NCBI RefSeq assembly: GCF_019352175.1
Contig: NZ_JACBYI010000038.1
Span: 1-64,000, forward strand
DNA length: 64,000 nucleotides
Direction: 5' to 3'
Source of the DNA: Paenibacillus sp. S150
GTDB taxonomy: Bacteria; Bacillota; Bacilli; Paenibacillales; Paenibacillaceae
Within the stretch, counting starts at the first letter, position 1, and each line of letters opens with the position of its first letter. A program made the position numbers and the translations under genes. Below the pieces are notes generated by a model. It was not told where the DNA came from and did not search any database. It saw nothing but the letters and a program-made list of their open reading frames with translations. Positions 16,242-25,070 of the stretch are shown here, piece by piece.

Positions 16242-18074
16242 ATGACAGCGAAAACTAGAGTGTATTTGTTATTTCTCATTGACCTTGCCATTATCTGGTT
16301 CAGTATTGTGACTTCTTATATGTTCCGGTTCTATGGCGGCATTCCTGAAAAATATCTGATTCAGATGCTGCTATTCGGTCTCATCTCCACTATTGCCTTT
16401 GGAGGCAGCCTGATTTATTTCGGCCTTTACCGCAGAATGTGGCAATATGCCAGTATTGGTGAGATCATATCAGTCTTCAAAGCTATTGTGGTAGGGTCTG
16501 TACTCTCTTATCTGGCAGCTTTTATCATTTTACCGGAGCGGGTGCCTCTGAGCATTGAAGTGCGGGCGATGGAGACCATCCTGCTGCTGGTAGGCGGAGT
16601 ACGGCTCTTCTGGAGAGTATTCCGTAATGATCGGATCAACAGCAAGGATACTGCGACTCACACGATCATTGTCGGCGCCGGTGACTGCGGAATACTGATT
16701 GCCCGTGAGATGATGGGACCATCGTTCGCACATACACGAATCGTCGGGTTCATTGATGACAGTGCAGATAAATATCATCTTTCCATTTTGGGTGTGCCGG
16801 TTCTCGGCAACCGTTATGATATCCCCCGGCTTGTGAAGGAGCGTCAGATTCACGAGATCATTATTGCAATGCCTTCGGTATCCAGAACGGAAATATCGGA
16901 GATTATTAACCTGGCGAAGGCCACTGGAGCGAAGCTGAAGATTATTCCTGCACTTAATGACCTGATCGCCGGCAAAATTTCAGTGAAGAAGCTCCGTGAT
17001 GTCAGTGTAGAAGATTTACTCGGGCGTGAACCAATTGTGGCGGACCTGAACAGTATTCTCGGCTATGTACATAACAAAACGGTATTGGTTACAGGTGCCG
17101 GCGGTTCGATTGGATCGGAGCTATGCCGTCAGATTTCCCCGTTTGCCCCGAGCAAGCTGTTAATTCTCGGACACGGCGAGAATAGCATATACACAATAGA
17201 GATGGAGCTGCGCAAGAGCTTCCCCGAGCTGAATATTGTTACCGTTATTGCGGATGTGCAGGATCGCACCCGGATAATGGAAGTATTTCAGAGCCACGGT
17301 CCGGAGGTGGTCTTTCATGCGGCGGCACATAAGCACGTCCCTCTGATGGAGCGCAATCCTTCCGAGGCGATCAAGAACAATGTATTCGGCACACGCAATG
17401 TAGCGGATTGTGCAGATAAATATGGAGCGGAACGCTTCGTGCTGATCTCCTCAGATAAGGCGGTTAACCCAACCAGCGTAATGGGAGCAACCAAACGGAT
17501 TGCAGAAATGTATATCCAGAGTCTCAATACGACAAGTCCAACCAAATTCTCGGCTGTGCGTTTTGGGAATGTGCTTGGCAGCAGAGGCAGCGTAATTCCG
17601 GCCTTCAAGCAGCAGATCGCTGCGGGTGGCCCCGTTACGGTTACCCATCCTGAGATGGTGCGTTACTTCATGACCATTCCCGAAGCGGTACAACTGGTCA
17701 TTCAGTCTGGCTCTTTTGCGAATGGCGGGGAAGTTTTTGTACTCGATATGGGCCAACCGGTGAAGATTCTGACCTTGGCGGAGGATCTGATTACCTTGTC
17801 CGGCTACGAGCCTTATAAGGATATAGAGATTACCTTCTCCGGAATACGCGAAGGCGAGAAGCTGTATGAGGAGCTGCTGACAGCCGAGGAGAATCTGGGC
17901 TCCACCCAGCATGACCGGATCTTCATCGGCAAGCCCAATGTGCTCAGCCAGAACCAGCTCGAACTGGAATTCAAACGCCTGGAACGTGTGTTGTCTGAAG
18001 ATGGAGAAGCCATTCGTGAAGTAATCAACCAGATTGTGCCGATGCAGCCGGTAGCCCAAGCTGCGATTAGCTAA
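16242..18074 (+). CDS. capD: Membrane-bound nucleotide-sugar 4,6-dehydratase, CapD/EpsC type
   Basis: A 610-residue enzyme of the CapD/WbpM/EpsC family, which converts UDP-GlcNAc to a 4-keto-6-deoxy sugar. Four N-terminal transmembrane helices (residues 1-115) precede a first Rossmann-like region (IIVGAGDCGILIARE) and the catalytic SDR domain with VTGAGGSIGSELCRQ. As in the family, the active-site YxxxK is replaced by MxxxK (SVMGATKR). The ATG at 16242 has TTGGAGG about 9 bases upstream. It stands 40 bases behind the kinase gene in the same operon and probably supplies the first sugar for the transferase at 19922. Confidence 0.92.
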   Translation: MTAKTRVYLLFLIDLAIIWFSIVTSYMFRFYGGIPEKYLIQMLLFGLISTIAFGGSLIYFGLYRRMWQYASIGEIISVFKAIVVGSVLSYLAAFIILPERVPLSIEVRAMETILLLVGGVRLFWRVFRNDRINSKDTATHTIIVGAGDCGILIAREMMGPSFAHTRIVGFIDDSADKYHLSILGVPVLGNRYDIPRLVKERQIHEIIIAMPSVSRTEISEIINLAKATGAKLKIIPALNDLIAGKISVKKLRDVSVEDLLGREPIVADLNSILGYVHNKTVLVTGAGGSIGSELCRQISPFAPSKLLILGHGENSIYTIEMELRKSFPELNIVTVIADVQDRTRIMEVFQSHGPEVVFHAAAHKHVPLMERNPSEAIKNNVFGTRNVADCADKYGAERFVLISSDKAVNPTSVMGATKRIAEMYIQSLNTTSPTKFSAVRFGNVLGSRGSVIPAFKQQIAAGGPVTVTHPEMVRYFMTIPEAVQLVIQSGSFANGGEVFVLDMGQPVKILTLAEDLITLSGYEPYKDIEITFSGIREGEKLYEELLTAEENLGSTQHDRIFIGKPNVLSQNQLELEFKRLERVLSEDGEAIREVINQIVPMQPVAQAAIS

Positions 18075-18097
18075 AACATTCATTGGAGGTACCTGAA

Positions 18098-18823
18098 GTG
18101 TTCAACAAGAGATGGAAAAAGGTATTGTTCTGGACGCTGTCGGTCATTGTCGTACTCGGAGTTGCCGGGTTATTCGCAGCCAACTATGCAGTAGATAAGC
18201 TAATGAGTTCAATGGCAGATGGTTTCGATGTAGAAGCAGAGGATACTGCTGATATAGCTCAGGGTGAGATAGTTGAACCTGCGGTAGCAGCGGGTGATGC
18301 GACTTCTGAGCCAGCAGCCAGCACAGAACCTTCAGCAAGTGTTGAGCCTGCGGCGACAACTGAAGCTACTGCAACTACCGGGGCTACAGATGCTCCTGCT
18401 GCTGCTGAGGGTACGGCTAAGGCCGGGAATGGTGGAGGACAAGCGGCCGCTACGAGTAAGCCTGAGAGTACTCCAGTTCCAACACCAGAGGGTGTGGATG
18501 GGATCGCTCATATTTCTCCTGATAAAGCTAAAGAAGTTCAAGAAGATGTTTCAATAAAAGACAAAGCCAATGTGGCATCAATAGTGGCACAACAATTAAG
18601 CGTATCGGATATCAAAAGACTTCAAGAGTTGGCTAAAGGTGGGCTGACTAATGAAGAGAAGAAGGAAGCTCGTAGCATAATTCTTGGTAAAGTTTCAGAG
18701 GAACAATACAATGAGTTATCGCAAATAGGGAAAAAATATGGTGTTAGCCAAGGGAAAACCTACGATCAGGTAACTGGAAGTAAAAAAGAAACTGAAGAAG
18801 CAATTAAAGAAGGAAGTGAATAA
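18098..18823 (+). CDS. Membrane-anchored extracytoplasmic protein with low-complexity linker, unknown function
   Basis: A 241-residue protein that I do not recognise. It has one N-terminal transmembrane segment (about residues 9-31) with positive charges in front, so the rest lies outside. Residues about 45-140 are low-complexity, rich in A, T, E and P (repeats of EPAAS/TEATAT type). The last 100 residues are a charged helical domain containing SVSDIKRLQELAKGGLTNEE and SEEQYNELSQIGKKYG. The start is GTG with TTGGAGG 8 bases upstream. It lies between capD and another exported protein in the polysaccharide operon, so a structural or regulatory role at the envelope during polymer assembly is possible but unproven. 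Codon use suits the region and the gene is surely real. Confidence 0.75.
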   Translation: MFNKRWKKVLFWTLSVIVVLGVAGLFAANYAVDKLMSSMADGFDVEAEDTADIAQGEIVEPAVAAGDATSEPAASTEPSASVEPAATTEATATTGATDAPAAAEGTAKAGNGGGQAAATSKPESTPVPTPEGVDGIAHISPDKAKEVQEDVSIKDKANVASIVAQQLSVSDIKRLQELAKGGLTNEEKKEARSIILGKVSEEQYNELSQIGKKYGVSQGKTYDQVTGSKKETEEAIKEGSE

Positions 18824-18825
18824 TA

Positions 18826-19815
18826 ATGACTAAAGTGAAATTTCCGGCGGCGGCATTATTGCTGCTAATGCTGATAGGTATTGCGCCATTAACAGCTTCT
18901 GCTCCACTGTCGGCATCAGCAGCCACAGTTACAGAGTCGATCAAAGTCAAAAGTATGGATGTGAAGATGATTTTTGACGGTGTGAACATGCAGCCGCCAA
19001 CGGGTCAATATGTTTTTATTTACAACAATGCAACGTATGTACCCCTTCGTTTTGTATCCTACGCATTACAGAAAAGTGTGAGCTGGGATGCCAAGAATGT
19101 GAAGGTTACAGTGGCTGAACCAAGCACTTCAGAACTGGTTGTTATCAAAGAATACTTAATGAATGCTGTAAACGGAAATAGTGCAGCAGCTGCCAATAAA
19201 AATATTGTTCTAAGTAAAGTAAAAGCCAGTTATGTCTTTAATGGTTCAGCTAAGGCTGTTCCAACCGGTCAAGGCAGCTATATCCTGAATGGCTCGCTCT
19301 ATGTGCCTCTTCGTTTTTTATCGGAATCTGTAGGGAATTCCATTAGCTGGGATCAGAAGACCAAGACGATTACTGCTGAATCGGCAGCCTATCAAGCTCA
19401 ACCAACACCTGATGCATCAGGGAATACCTCTGGTAGTTCTGCCACAGCAACACCAACTCCCTCAAGTAGCGCGGCAGCAGGGGGAGGTGCCGGGAGCGGT
19501 ACATTGACTTATGAGCAGATAACCAGTGATACGGAAGCTAAACTTAGCGCGCTTCAATCCCAGAGCACTTCAACCTTGATGAGCATTGGATTTGAATATA
19601 TTGCTGCAACGGATGAGGCAACCAAAGCAAGCCTTATGGCTAAGGGGAAACAACAGCTAGCTTCATTTACAGCCAGCTTCAACAGTATAATTGCCGAGGC
19701 TGAACAAAAACTAAACGCCAATGGATATAGCACAGACATCATTGCTCAGTATAGAGCCGCCTTTGAGGCGCAGTTGCAAGCGGGCAGGGAATTGGCTGAA
19801 GGTATGGGAGATTAA
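18826..19815 (+). CDS. Secreted protein with two copper-amine-oxidase-N (stalk) domains
   Basis: A 329-residue exported protein with a signal peptide (about residues 1-28, cleavage near ASAAT). Two repeats of the stalk-type domain follow, one at about 35-105 (YVPLRFVSYALQKSVSWD) and one at about 120-185 (YVPLRFLSESVGNSISWD). A serine/threonine/glycine-rich spacer (about 190-225) leads to a helical C-terminal part of about 100 residues. Such domains are common in surface proteins of Paenibacillus and do not by themselves imply oxidase activity. It starts 2 bases after the preceding stop, so the two are translated together. Its function in the polysaccharide operon is unknown. Confidence 0.8.
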   Translation: MTKVKFPAAALLLLMLIGIAPLTASAPLSASAATVTESIKVKSMDVKMIFDGVNMQPPTGQYVFIYNNATYVPLRFVSYALQKSVSWDAKNVKVTVAEPSTSELVVIKEYLMNAVNGNSAAAANKNIVLSKVKASYVFNGSAKAVPTGQGSYILNGSLYVPLRFLSESVGNSISWDQKTKTITAESAAYQAQPTPDASGNTSGSSATATPTPSSSAAAGGGAGSGTLTYEQITSDTEAKLSALQSQSTSTLMSIGFEYIAATDEATKASLMAKGKQQLASFTASFNSIIAEAEQKLNANGYSTDIIAQYRAAFEAQLQAGRELAEGMGD

Positions 19816-19843
19816 TCTTGTTGTGACAGCTTGTATAACGGTG

Positions 19844-19874
19844 CAGCCTCACTCATTTTATTGAGAAGAGGCTG
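19844..19874 (+). terminator. Hairpin between the stalk protein and sugar transferase genes
   Basis: CAGCCTC (19844-19850) pairs with GAGGCTG (19868-19874) across a 17-base loop. No T-run follows, so it is a weak terminator or attenuator at most. It could lower transcription entering the glycosyltransferase cassette. Confidence 0.35.
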
Positions 19875-19921
19875 TGTCATATACATTTGAACTTTTAGCA
19901 CTTAAAGGATCAGGTGAGCTT

Positions 19922-20563
19922 ATGAAGCCTTATACCATTATAAAACCAATCATTGACTTTCTATTGGCTCTAATCGGAATTCTCCTGTTATGGCCTTTTT
20001 TCTTGATTATCGCTATGTTGATCAAGTTAACCTCCAAAGGCCCTATCTTGTTTCGGCAAAAGAGATTAGGGAAGGGCAAGACAGAATTCTACATTCTTAA
20101 ATTCAGAACGATGCGTACAGATACACCTAGTGATATGCCAACCCATTTGCTTCAGGACCCTGAGTTCTTCATTACTAAACTCGGCAAATTCCTTAGGAAA
20201 ACCAGTCTGGATGAGCTTCCTCAGATTATAAATATACTTAAAGGCGAAATGAGCATTATTGGTCCGCGTCCGGCTTTATGGAATCAATATGATCTTATTG
20301 CTGAACGTGAAAAGTACAAAGCGAATGATATTAAGCCTGGGTTGACGGGATGGGCACAGATTAATGGAAGAGATGAGCTCCCTATTGTAACTAAGGCTGA
20401 ATTAGATGGATACTATTTGATGCATTTGAGTTTGTGGTTAGATACTAAGTGCTTTTTGAAAACTATTATAAGGGTTGTTAAATCTGAAGGAATTAGTGAA
20501 GGGGCAACTGAAGCATCAAGAGACAATGATCTAGTGAACAATAAGGAGACTGCTTCAGTATGA
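19922..20563 (+). CDS. Initiating sugar transferase (polyprenyl-phosphate sugar-1-phosphate transferase)
   Basis: A 213-residue monotopic phosphoglycosyl transferase. One N-terminal membrane helix (about residues 10-38) is followed by the family motifs PILFRQKRLG, LKFRTMRTD, SLDELPQ, IIGPRPAL and PGLTGWAQINGRD. It moves a sugar-1-phosphate from UDP-sugar to undecaprenyl phosphate and so begins repeat-unit synthesis. Lacking the four extra N-terminal helices of WcaJ/WbaP, it is the short type that often uses diNAcBac-, QuiNAc- or FucNAc-like sugars, which fits the CapD enzyme upstream. The ATG at 19922 has AGGTGAG about 6 bases upstream. The next gene overlaps its stop by ATGA. Confidence 0.9.
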   Translation: MKPYTIIKPIIDFLLALIGILLLWPFFLIIAMLIKLTSKGPILFRQKRLGKGKTEFYILKFRTMRTDTPSDMPTHLLQDPEFFITKLGKFLRKTSLDELPQIINILKGEMSIIGPRPALWNQYDLIAEREKYKANDIKPGLTGWAQINGRDELPIVTKAELDGYYLMHLSLWLDTKCFLKTIIRVVKSEGISEGATEASRDNDLVNNKETASV

Positions 20564-21366
20564 AGAGAATACTAATAACTGGAGCAAATAGCTATATTGG
20601 AACAAACTTTGCTGAGTATTTGCGTGAATATTCTGAGAATTACACAGTGGATAAAATTAGTTTGAGAAATGATATATGGCGTGAAACGGATTTCTCGAAG
20701 TATGATGTTGTGTTTCATGTTGCTGCAATAGTTCATAAAAAAGAAAAATTTGATATGAAATCTATGTATATTGAAATAAATAAAAATTTGCCTTTAGAAG
20801 TAGCCATGCGAGCAAAAGAGGCAGGCGTTAAACAGTTTATTTTCCTGAGTACAATGGCTGTATATGGTAAAGATGGAGAACTCGGTAAAGAAACGGTTAT
20901 AACTAAAGACACTATTCCTGCTCCTAATACTTTATATGGATGGAGCAAGTTGGAAGCGGAGAATGAACTTAATAAAGTGAATGATACAGCCTTGAGTGTT
21001 GTAATAGTTAGGCCACCAATGGTGTATGGTTTGAAGTGTCCGGGGAATTACGCAAAACTTGAAAAGTTAGCACTATTAGTTCCTCTTTTTCCTAATATTA
21101 ATAATAAAAGAAGTATGATAAATATCAAAAGGTTGTGTCAATATGTTAAGTGCTATATAGATAGGGGTGCTGCGGGGATATTTTTTCCTCAAGATGAAGA
21201 ATATGTAAATACTAGTTACCTTGTTAAGGAGATGGCTAAAAATAATGGGAAAAAAGTTTACTTATCTACAGCGATTGGAATATTTGTGGGATTTTTTTTT
21301 GGAAGAGTGAAGATAATACAAAAGATATTTGGAAATTTGGTTTATGAGAAATCTGAGGATTTTTAA
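20560..21366 (+). CDS. NAD-dependent epimerase/reductase, extended SDR family
   Basis: A 268-residue short-chain dehydrogenase with nucleotide-binding ITGANSYIGTNFAEYL at the N-terminus and active-site YGWSKLEAE (YxxxK) near residue 127. STMAVYGKDG matches the serine segment of sugar epimerases. The length is a little short for a GalE-type enzyme (300-330), with a reduced C-terminal substrate domain. Coupled to the initiating transferase by an ATGA overlap, it is well placed to be the 4-keto reductase that finishes the CapD product to QuiNAc or FucNAc; this is inference from position. From here to about 29.9 kb base composition drops sharply toward A+T. Confidence 0.8.
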   Translation: MKRILITGANSYIGTNFAEYLREYSENYTVDKISLRNDIWRETDFSKYDVVFHVAAIVHKKEKFDMKSMYIEINKNLPLEVAMRAKEAGVKQFIFLSTMAVYGKDGELGKETVITKDTIPAPNTLYGWSKLEAENELNKVNDTALSVVIVRPPMVYGLKCPGNYAKLEKLALLVPLFPNINNKRSMINIKRLCQYVKCYIDRGAAGIFFPQDEEYVNTSYLVKEMAKNNGKKVYLSTAIGIFVGFFFGRVKIIQKIFGNLVYEKSEDF

Positions 21367-21377
21367 GGATGGTAAAT

Positions 21378-22304
21378 ATGAATTTGAAAGTAAGTGTAAT
21401 TATACCAACGTATAAGCGCAGCGAGTTTTTAACGAGAGCGATTGACTCAATACTGAATCAAACATATAAGCATATTGAGATAATTGTTGTTGACGATAAT
21501 CATCCTGAATCAGATTACAGGAAACAAACTGAAAATAAAATTTCGAGATATATAGATGGGAATTTAATAATTTACCACAAAAATAGTACGAATATGGGTG
21601 GAGCATTGGCAAGAAATGAGGGTATACATATAGCCTCAGGAGATTATATTACATTTCTTGATGATGATGATGTATATGAAGAACAGAAAATTGAAACGCA
21701 AATTATGTACATGCATACTAACAATTTAGATGTTTCATTTACCAATGTGAAAATATGTAATATTTCAGGTGACTTAGTGGATTACCGTGAACATAAATAT
21801 GTAAATGATTTATCGAATGGTGAATTATTAAAACAACATATACTACATCATTTAACACCTACAGATACTTATATGTTTAAAAGAGAAGTACTGCAAGATT
21901 TAAATGGCTTTGATAATGTAAGTATGGGACAAGAATTTAGACTTATGCTTAAGGCAATTGAAAAGGATTTGCATATAGGATATTTATCACGTGCTGATGT
22001 AATCCAATATGTTCATGATGAAGAAAGAATATCGATTGGAGACAATAAGATTATTGCTGAAATTGAATTATATGAATTTAAAAAAAAATATTTTAATGTT
22101 TTGAATAATAAACAAATAAAATATGTTAAGTTTAGACACTTTTCTGTTCTTGCTATAGTTGGATTGAGAAGTGGTAAATATATTTTGTTTTTTAATAATT
22201 TATGGTTGGCATTTTTTACTTCCCCTAAATTTTTTATAACTGAATTAGTTCAAAAGTGGCGCATCAATACAAAAGTTAAGAAAGAAATTGCGTTAAGGAA
22301 ATGA
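21378..22304 (+). CDS. Glycosyltransferase family 2
   Basis: A 308-residue GT-A fold glycosyltransferase. The N-terminus VSVIIPTYKRSEFLTRAIDS, the nucleotide-binding VVDDNHPES and the metal-binding acidic cluster YITFLDDDDVYEE (near residue 95) are all typical. No membrane segment is clear apart from a hydrophobic tail near 270. The second ATG at 21378 is preferred because AAGGA stands 8 bases before it. Donor and acceptor sugars cannot be deduced. The gene is strongly AT-rich like its neighbours. Confidence 0.87.
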   Translation: MNLKVSVIIPTYKRSEFLTRAIDSILNQTYKHIEIIVVDDNHPESDYRKQTENKISRYIDGNLIIYHKNSTNMGGALARNEGIHIASGDYITFLDDDDVYEEQKIETQIMYMHTNNLDVSFTNVKICNISGDLVDYREHKYVNDLSNGELLKQHILHHLTPTDTYMFKREVLQDLNGFDNVSMGQEFRLMLKAIEKDLHIGYLSRADVIQYVHDEERISIGDNKIIAEIELYEFKKKYFNVLNNKQIKYVKFRHFSVLAIVGLRSGKYILFFNNLWLAFFTSPKFFITELVQKWRINTKVKKEIALRK

Positions 22305-22353
22305 ATTTTCTTAAAATTAAGAAGTACGTATAATTTATTGAAGGAGTAATGTA

Positions 22354-23520
22354 ATGAAGATAGGAGTGGCTGGAACAGGCTATGTAGGCTTATCAAATGC
22401 TATTTTGCTGGCTCAAAACAATGAAGTAATTGCTTTAGATATTCTGCAAGAAAAGGTTGATAGTATTAATAATAGAATATCTCCAATTATTGATAAAGAA
22501 ATCGAAGAGTTCTTAGCTACGAAAAATTTAAACTTAACGGCAACTACTGACAGCGTACAAGCCTTCAAAGATTCAGAGTATATAATAATATCTACTCCAA
22601 CAGATTATGATCCTGACAAAAATTTTTTTGATACAAGTACAGTCGAAATGGTTATTTCTACCGTTATATCCATAAATCCAAATGCAGTAATGGTTATTAA
22701 ATCTACCGTACCTGTCGGGTATACTAAACAAATAAGTGAAAAATTTAAAACTAATAATATAATCTTTTCTCCGGAATTTTTAAGAGAGGGAAAGGCTTTA
22801 CATGATAATTTGTATCCTTCGCGCATCATTGTGGGAGAGCAATCTAAAAGGGCTAAAGCATTTGCTGATTTATTAGTGCAGGGGGCATCGAAAACTAATA
22901 TTCCTGTATTATTTACTAACGCAACGGAAGCAGAAGCTATTAAACTCTTTGCTAATACATATCTTGCTATGAGAGTAGCGTTTTTTAATGAGCTTGACTC
23001 TTATGCGGAAGTAAGAAAGCTAAACACAAAGCAAATTATTGAAGGGATTGGCTTAGATCCGAGGATAGGTAACCATTATAATAATCCTTCTTTCGGCTAC
23101 GGTGGTTATTGTCTTCCAAAGGATACAAAACAGCTTTTAGCAAACTATGAAGAAGTTCCGAATAATATAATGACTGCTATTGTAGATGCTAATAGAACCA
23201 GAAAAGATCATATTGCTGAGATGATTATTCAAACTAACCCTAGGATTGTTGGAATTTATCGGCTGACGATGAAGATGGATTCAGATAATTTTAGACAGTC
23301 AGCTATTCAAGGGGTCATGAAACGTATTATAGCTAAAGGTATCGAGGTTGTTATTTATGAACCAACGATTAACGAGGATAATATTTATAATTCTAGAGTT
23401 ATTAATGACTTGGAAACTTTCAAGAAAATAACAGATGTAATTATTGCTAACCGATTGTCAGATGATATTCAAGATGTAGCAGCAAAGGTATATACAAGAG
23501 ACATTTATAGTCGAGATTAA
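22354..23520 (+). CDS. ugd: UDP-glucose 6-dehydrogenase
   Basis: A 388-residue UDP-glucose/GDP-mannose dehydrogenase that makes UDP-glucuronic acid with two NAD+ reductions. Visible are the dinucleotide site GVAGTGYVGLSNAILL, the segment VIKSTVPVGYT, the central helix region with EAEAIKLFANTYLAMRVAFFNE and the catalytic-cysteine motif GYGGYCLPKDT. The length equals that of the compact enterobacterial type. It indicates glucuronic acid, or a derivative, in the polymer. The ribosome site GAAGGAG precedes the ATG by about 7 bases. Confidence 0.92.
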   Translation: MKIGVAGTGYVGLSNAILLAQNNEVIALDILQEKVDSINNRISPIIDKEIEEFLATKNLNLTATTDSVQAFKDSEYIIISTPTDYDPDKNFFDTSTVEMVISTVISINPNAVMVIKSTVPVGYTKQISEKFKTNNIIFSPEFLREGKALHDNLYPSRIIVGEQSKRAKAFADLLVQGASKTNIPVLFTNATEAEAIKLFANTYLAMRVAFFNELDSYAEVRKLNTKQIIEGIGLDPRIGNHYNNPSFGYGGYCLPKDTKQLLANYEEVPNNIMTAIVDANRTRKDHIAEMIIQTNPRIVGIYRLTMKMDSDNFRQSAIQGVMKRIIAKGIEVVIYEPTINEDNIYNSRVINDLETFKKITDVIIANRLSDDIQDVAAKVYTRDIYSRD

Positions 23521-23558
23521 TAATTTGGAACTCTTAGGTTCAGTAGGGAGTTAATATA

Positions 23559-24659
23559 ATGAGAATATTGTTATTGGCTTCAGGGAACGATATTCATAGT
23601 GTTAGATGGGCTAATCAATTGAGTGAAAATGGGAATGAAGTACACTTATGTTATTCATCTAATCATAAACCTTCAGTAGATAAATTCAGCAAAGATGTTT
23701 ACCTACATGAATTACTTGTACCTGCTCCGTATGGATATTATATGAATGTTCTTCAACTAAAAACTATAATTAGTTCCGTTAGACCTGATGTATTAAATGC
23801 GCACTATTCAAGTGGATACGGTACTCTTGGGAGACTCGTAAACTTTTCCCCATATCTTATTTCTGTTTATGGCAGTGATGTGTACGATTTTCCTTACTCA
23901 TCAAAAAGAAATATGAAATTAATAAAAAAAAATTTGAACGCAGCTTCTGCATTAGCTTCTACAAGCTACGCTATGGCTAATCAAACATCCAAATTGATAG
24001 GCTGCCTTGCATCCGACATTTATATTACTCCCTTTGGAGTGGAGGTTGAAAAATTTTATAAAAAAAGCACGAAGAAAAATATTAATACAATAATTATTGG
24101 GAGCATAAAGAAATTATCTCCGAAATATGGTATTAAGTATGGTATTCTTGCAATCTATTATCTTATTAATAATTTCCTTGGAAATCAACAAGACCTAAAG
24201 ATTAAATACTATATCTATGGAGAAGGCGAGGAGAAGAGTTCACTTGAAAAACTAGTAAATGAGTGTAATCTTCAAGATATAGTAGAGTTCAAAGGAAGAG
24301 TACCTAATGATATAGTTCCAGATGCACTAAATGAACTTGATATTTTCTTAGGCACAAGTGTGTTAGATAGTGAGAGTTTTGGAGTTGCTATTGTTGAAGC
24401 AATGGCTTGTGAAGTTCCTGTTATTGTATCGGATGTAGATGGTTTCAAAGAAGTCGTAGATTATGGTGAAGCGGGTATACTGGTACCAAGAAAAGATTAT
24501 AAAGCTATGGCAAAAGAGATTTATAATCTATTTAAGAACCCTGAATTATGCCATAAAATGGGGAAGGCTGAAAGAAAACGAGTAATTGAAAAGTTTAATT
24601 GGATTGATAATGTAAAGGAAATGGAGAGGGTTTATCAAAGTTTAAGTGGTAAGAAATAA
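23559..24659 (+). CDS. Glycosyltransferase family 4
   Basis: A 366-residue GT-B fold glycosyltransferase. The N-terminal half carries LLLASGNDIHSVRWANQLSE and SVYGSDVYDFP. The C-terminal nucleotide-sugar domain has YGEGEEKSSLEKLV and the retaining-type signature ESFGVAIVEAMACEVPVIVS followed by DVDGFKEVV. It has no membrane helix. The start has a modest AGGGAG about 8 bases upstream. It is the last gene before a 411-base gap that splits the cassette. Confidence 0.9.
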   Translation: MRILLLASGNDIHSVRWANQLSENGNEVHLCYSSNHKPSVDKFSKDVYLHELLVPAPYGYYMNVLQLKTIISSVRPDVLNAHYSSGYGTLGRLVNFSPYLISVYGSDVYDFPYSSKRNMKLIKKNLNAASALASTSYAMANQTSKLIGCLASDIYITPFGVEVEKFYKKSTKKNINTIIIGSIKKLSPKYGIKYGILAIYYLINNFLGNQQDLKIKYYIYGEGEEKSSLEKLVNECNLQDIVEFKGRVPNDIVPDALNELDIFLGTSVLDSESFGVAIVEAMACEVPVIVSDVDGFKEVVDYGEAGILVPRKDYKAMAKEIYNLFKNPELCHKMGKAERKRVIEKFNWIDNVKEMERVYQSLSGKK

Positions 24660-25070
24660 ATAATTAGAAATTATATTTAGTGCTCGCGATTTTTATTGAG
24701 ACTATGTACATTTAAATTAGCTAATATCTCTGACATGGATTTTACACTGGAAATCAGCGAATATTTCTTAGGAGCATTTATTTGATTTTAGGTAATAAAT
24801 TAGTACAAAAAATAATGCGATTAAAATGGCTCAATCTAAAATTAGGGGTTGACTCTAAGTGCGAACAAAGCGGAGGGGCAGAGGGATTCTGGAGAAACGA
24901 TAGTGTTCGTCTTTAAAGATCAATTTTAACCTATAATATTATTCCAATCAGAAAACTGGGCTTTAACAGCGATCGGAAGAACCCTCTGAACCCGCAGCGA
25001 ACTTCATTCACATCGTCAACCGCTGATTTTTGGTTTTGAGCCAACAAAAGGCAACTGAAAGGAATACAAC
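24660..25070. repeat. Gene-free gap with family C repeat, copy C2
   Basis: No gene is seen. Positions 24943-25059 are a copy of family C (see 7006-7118), ending about 12 bases before the wzy start. Positions about 24865-24905 are G+C-richer than the surroundings (gcggaggggcagaggg), unlike the AT-rich genes on both sides, so material from elsewhere in the genome seems to have entered here. No clear promoter can be named. Confidence 0.65.

Noticed and set aside
18826..19815. Copper amine oxidase enzyme
   Set aside because: Only the small stalk-type N-terminal domains are present; the catalytic domain with its topaquinone tyrosine is absent.
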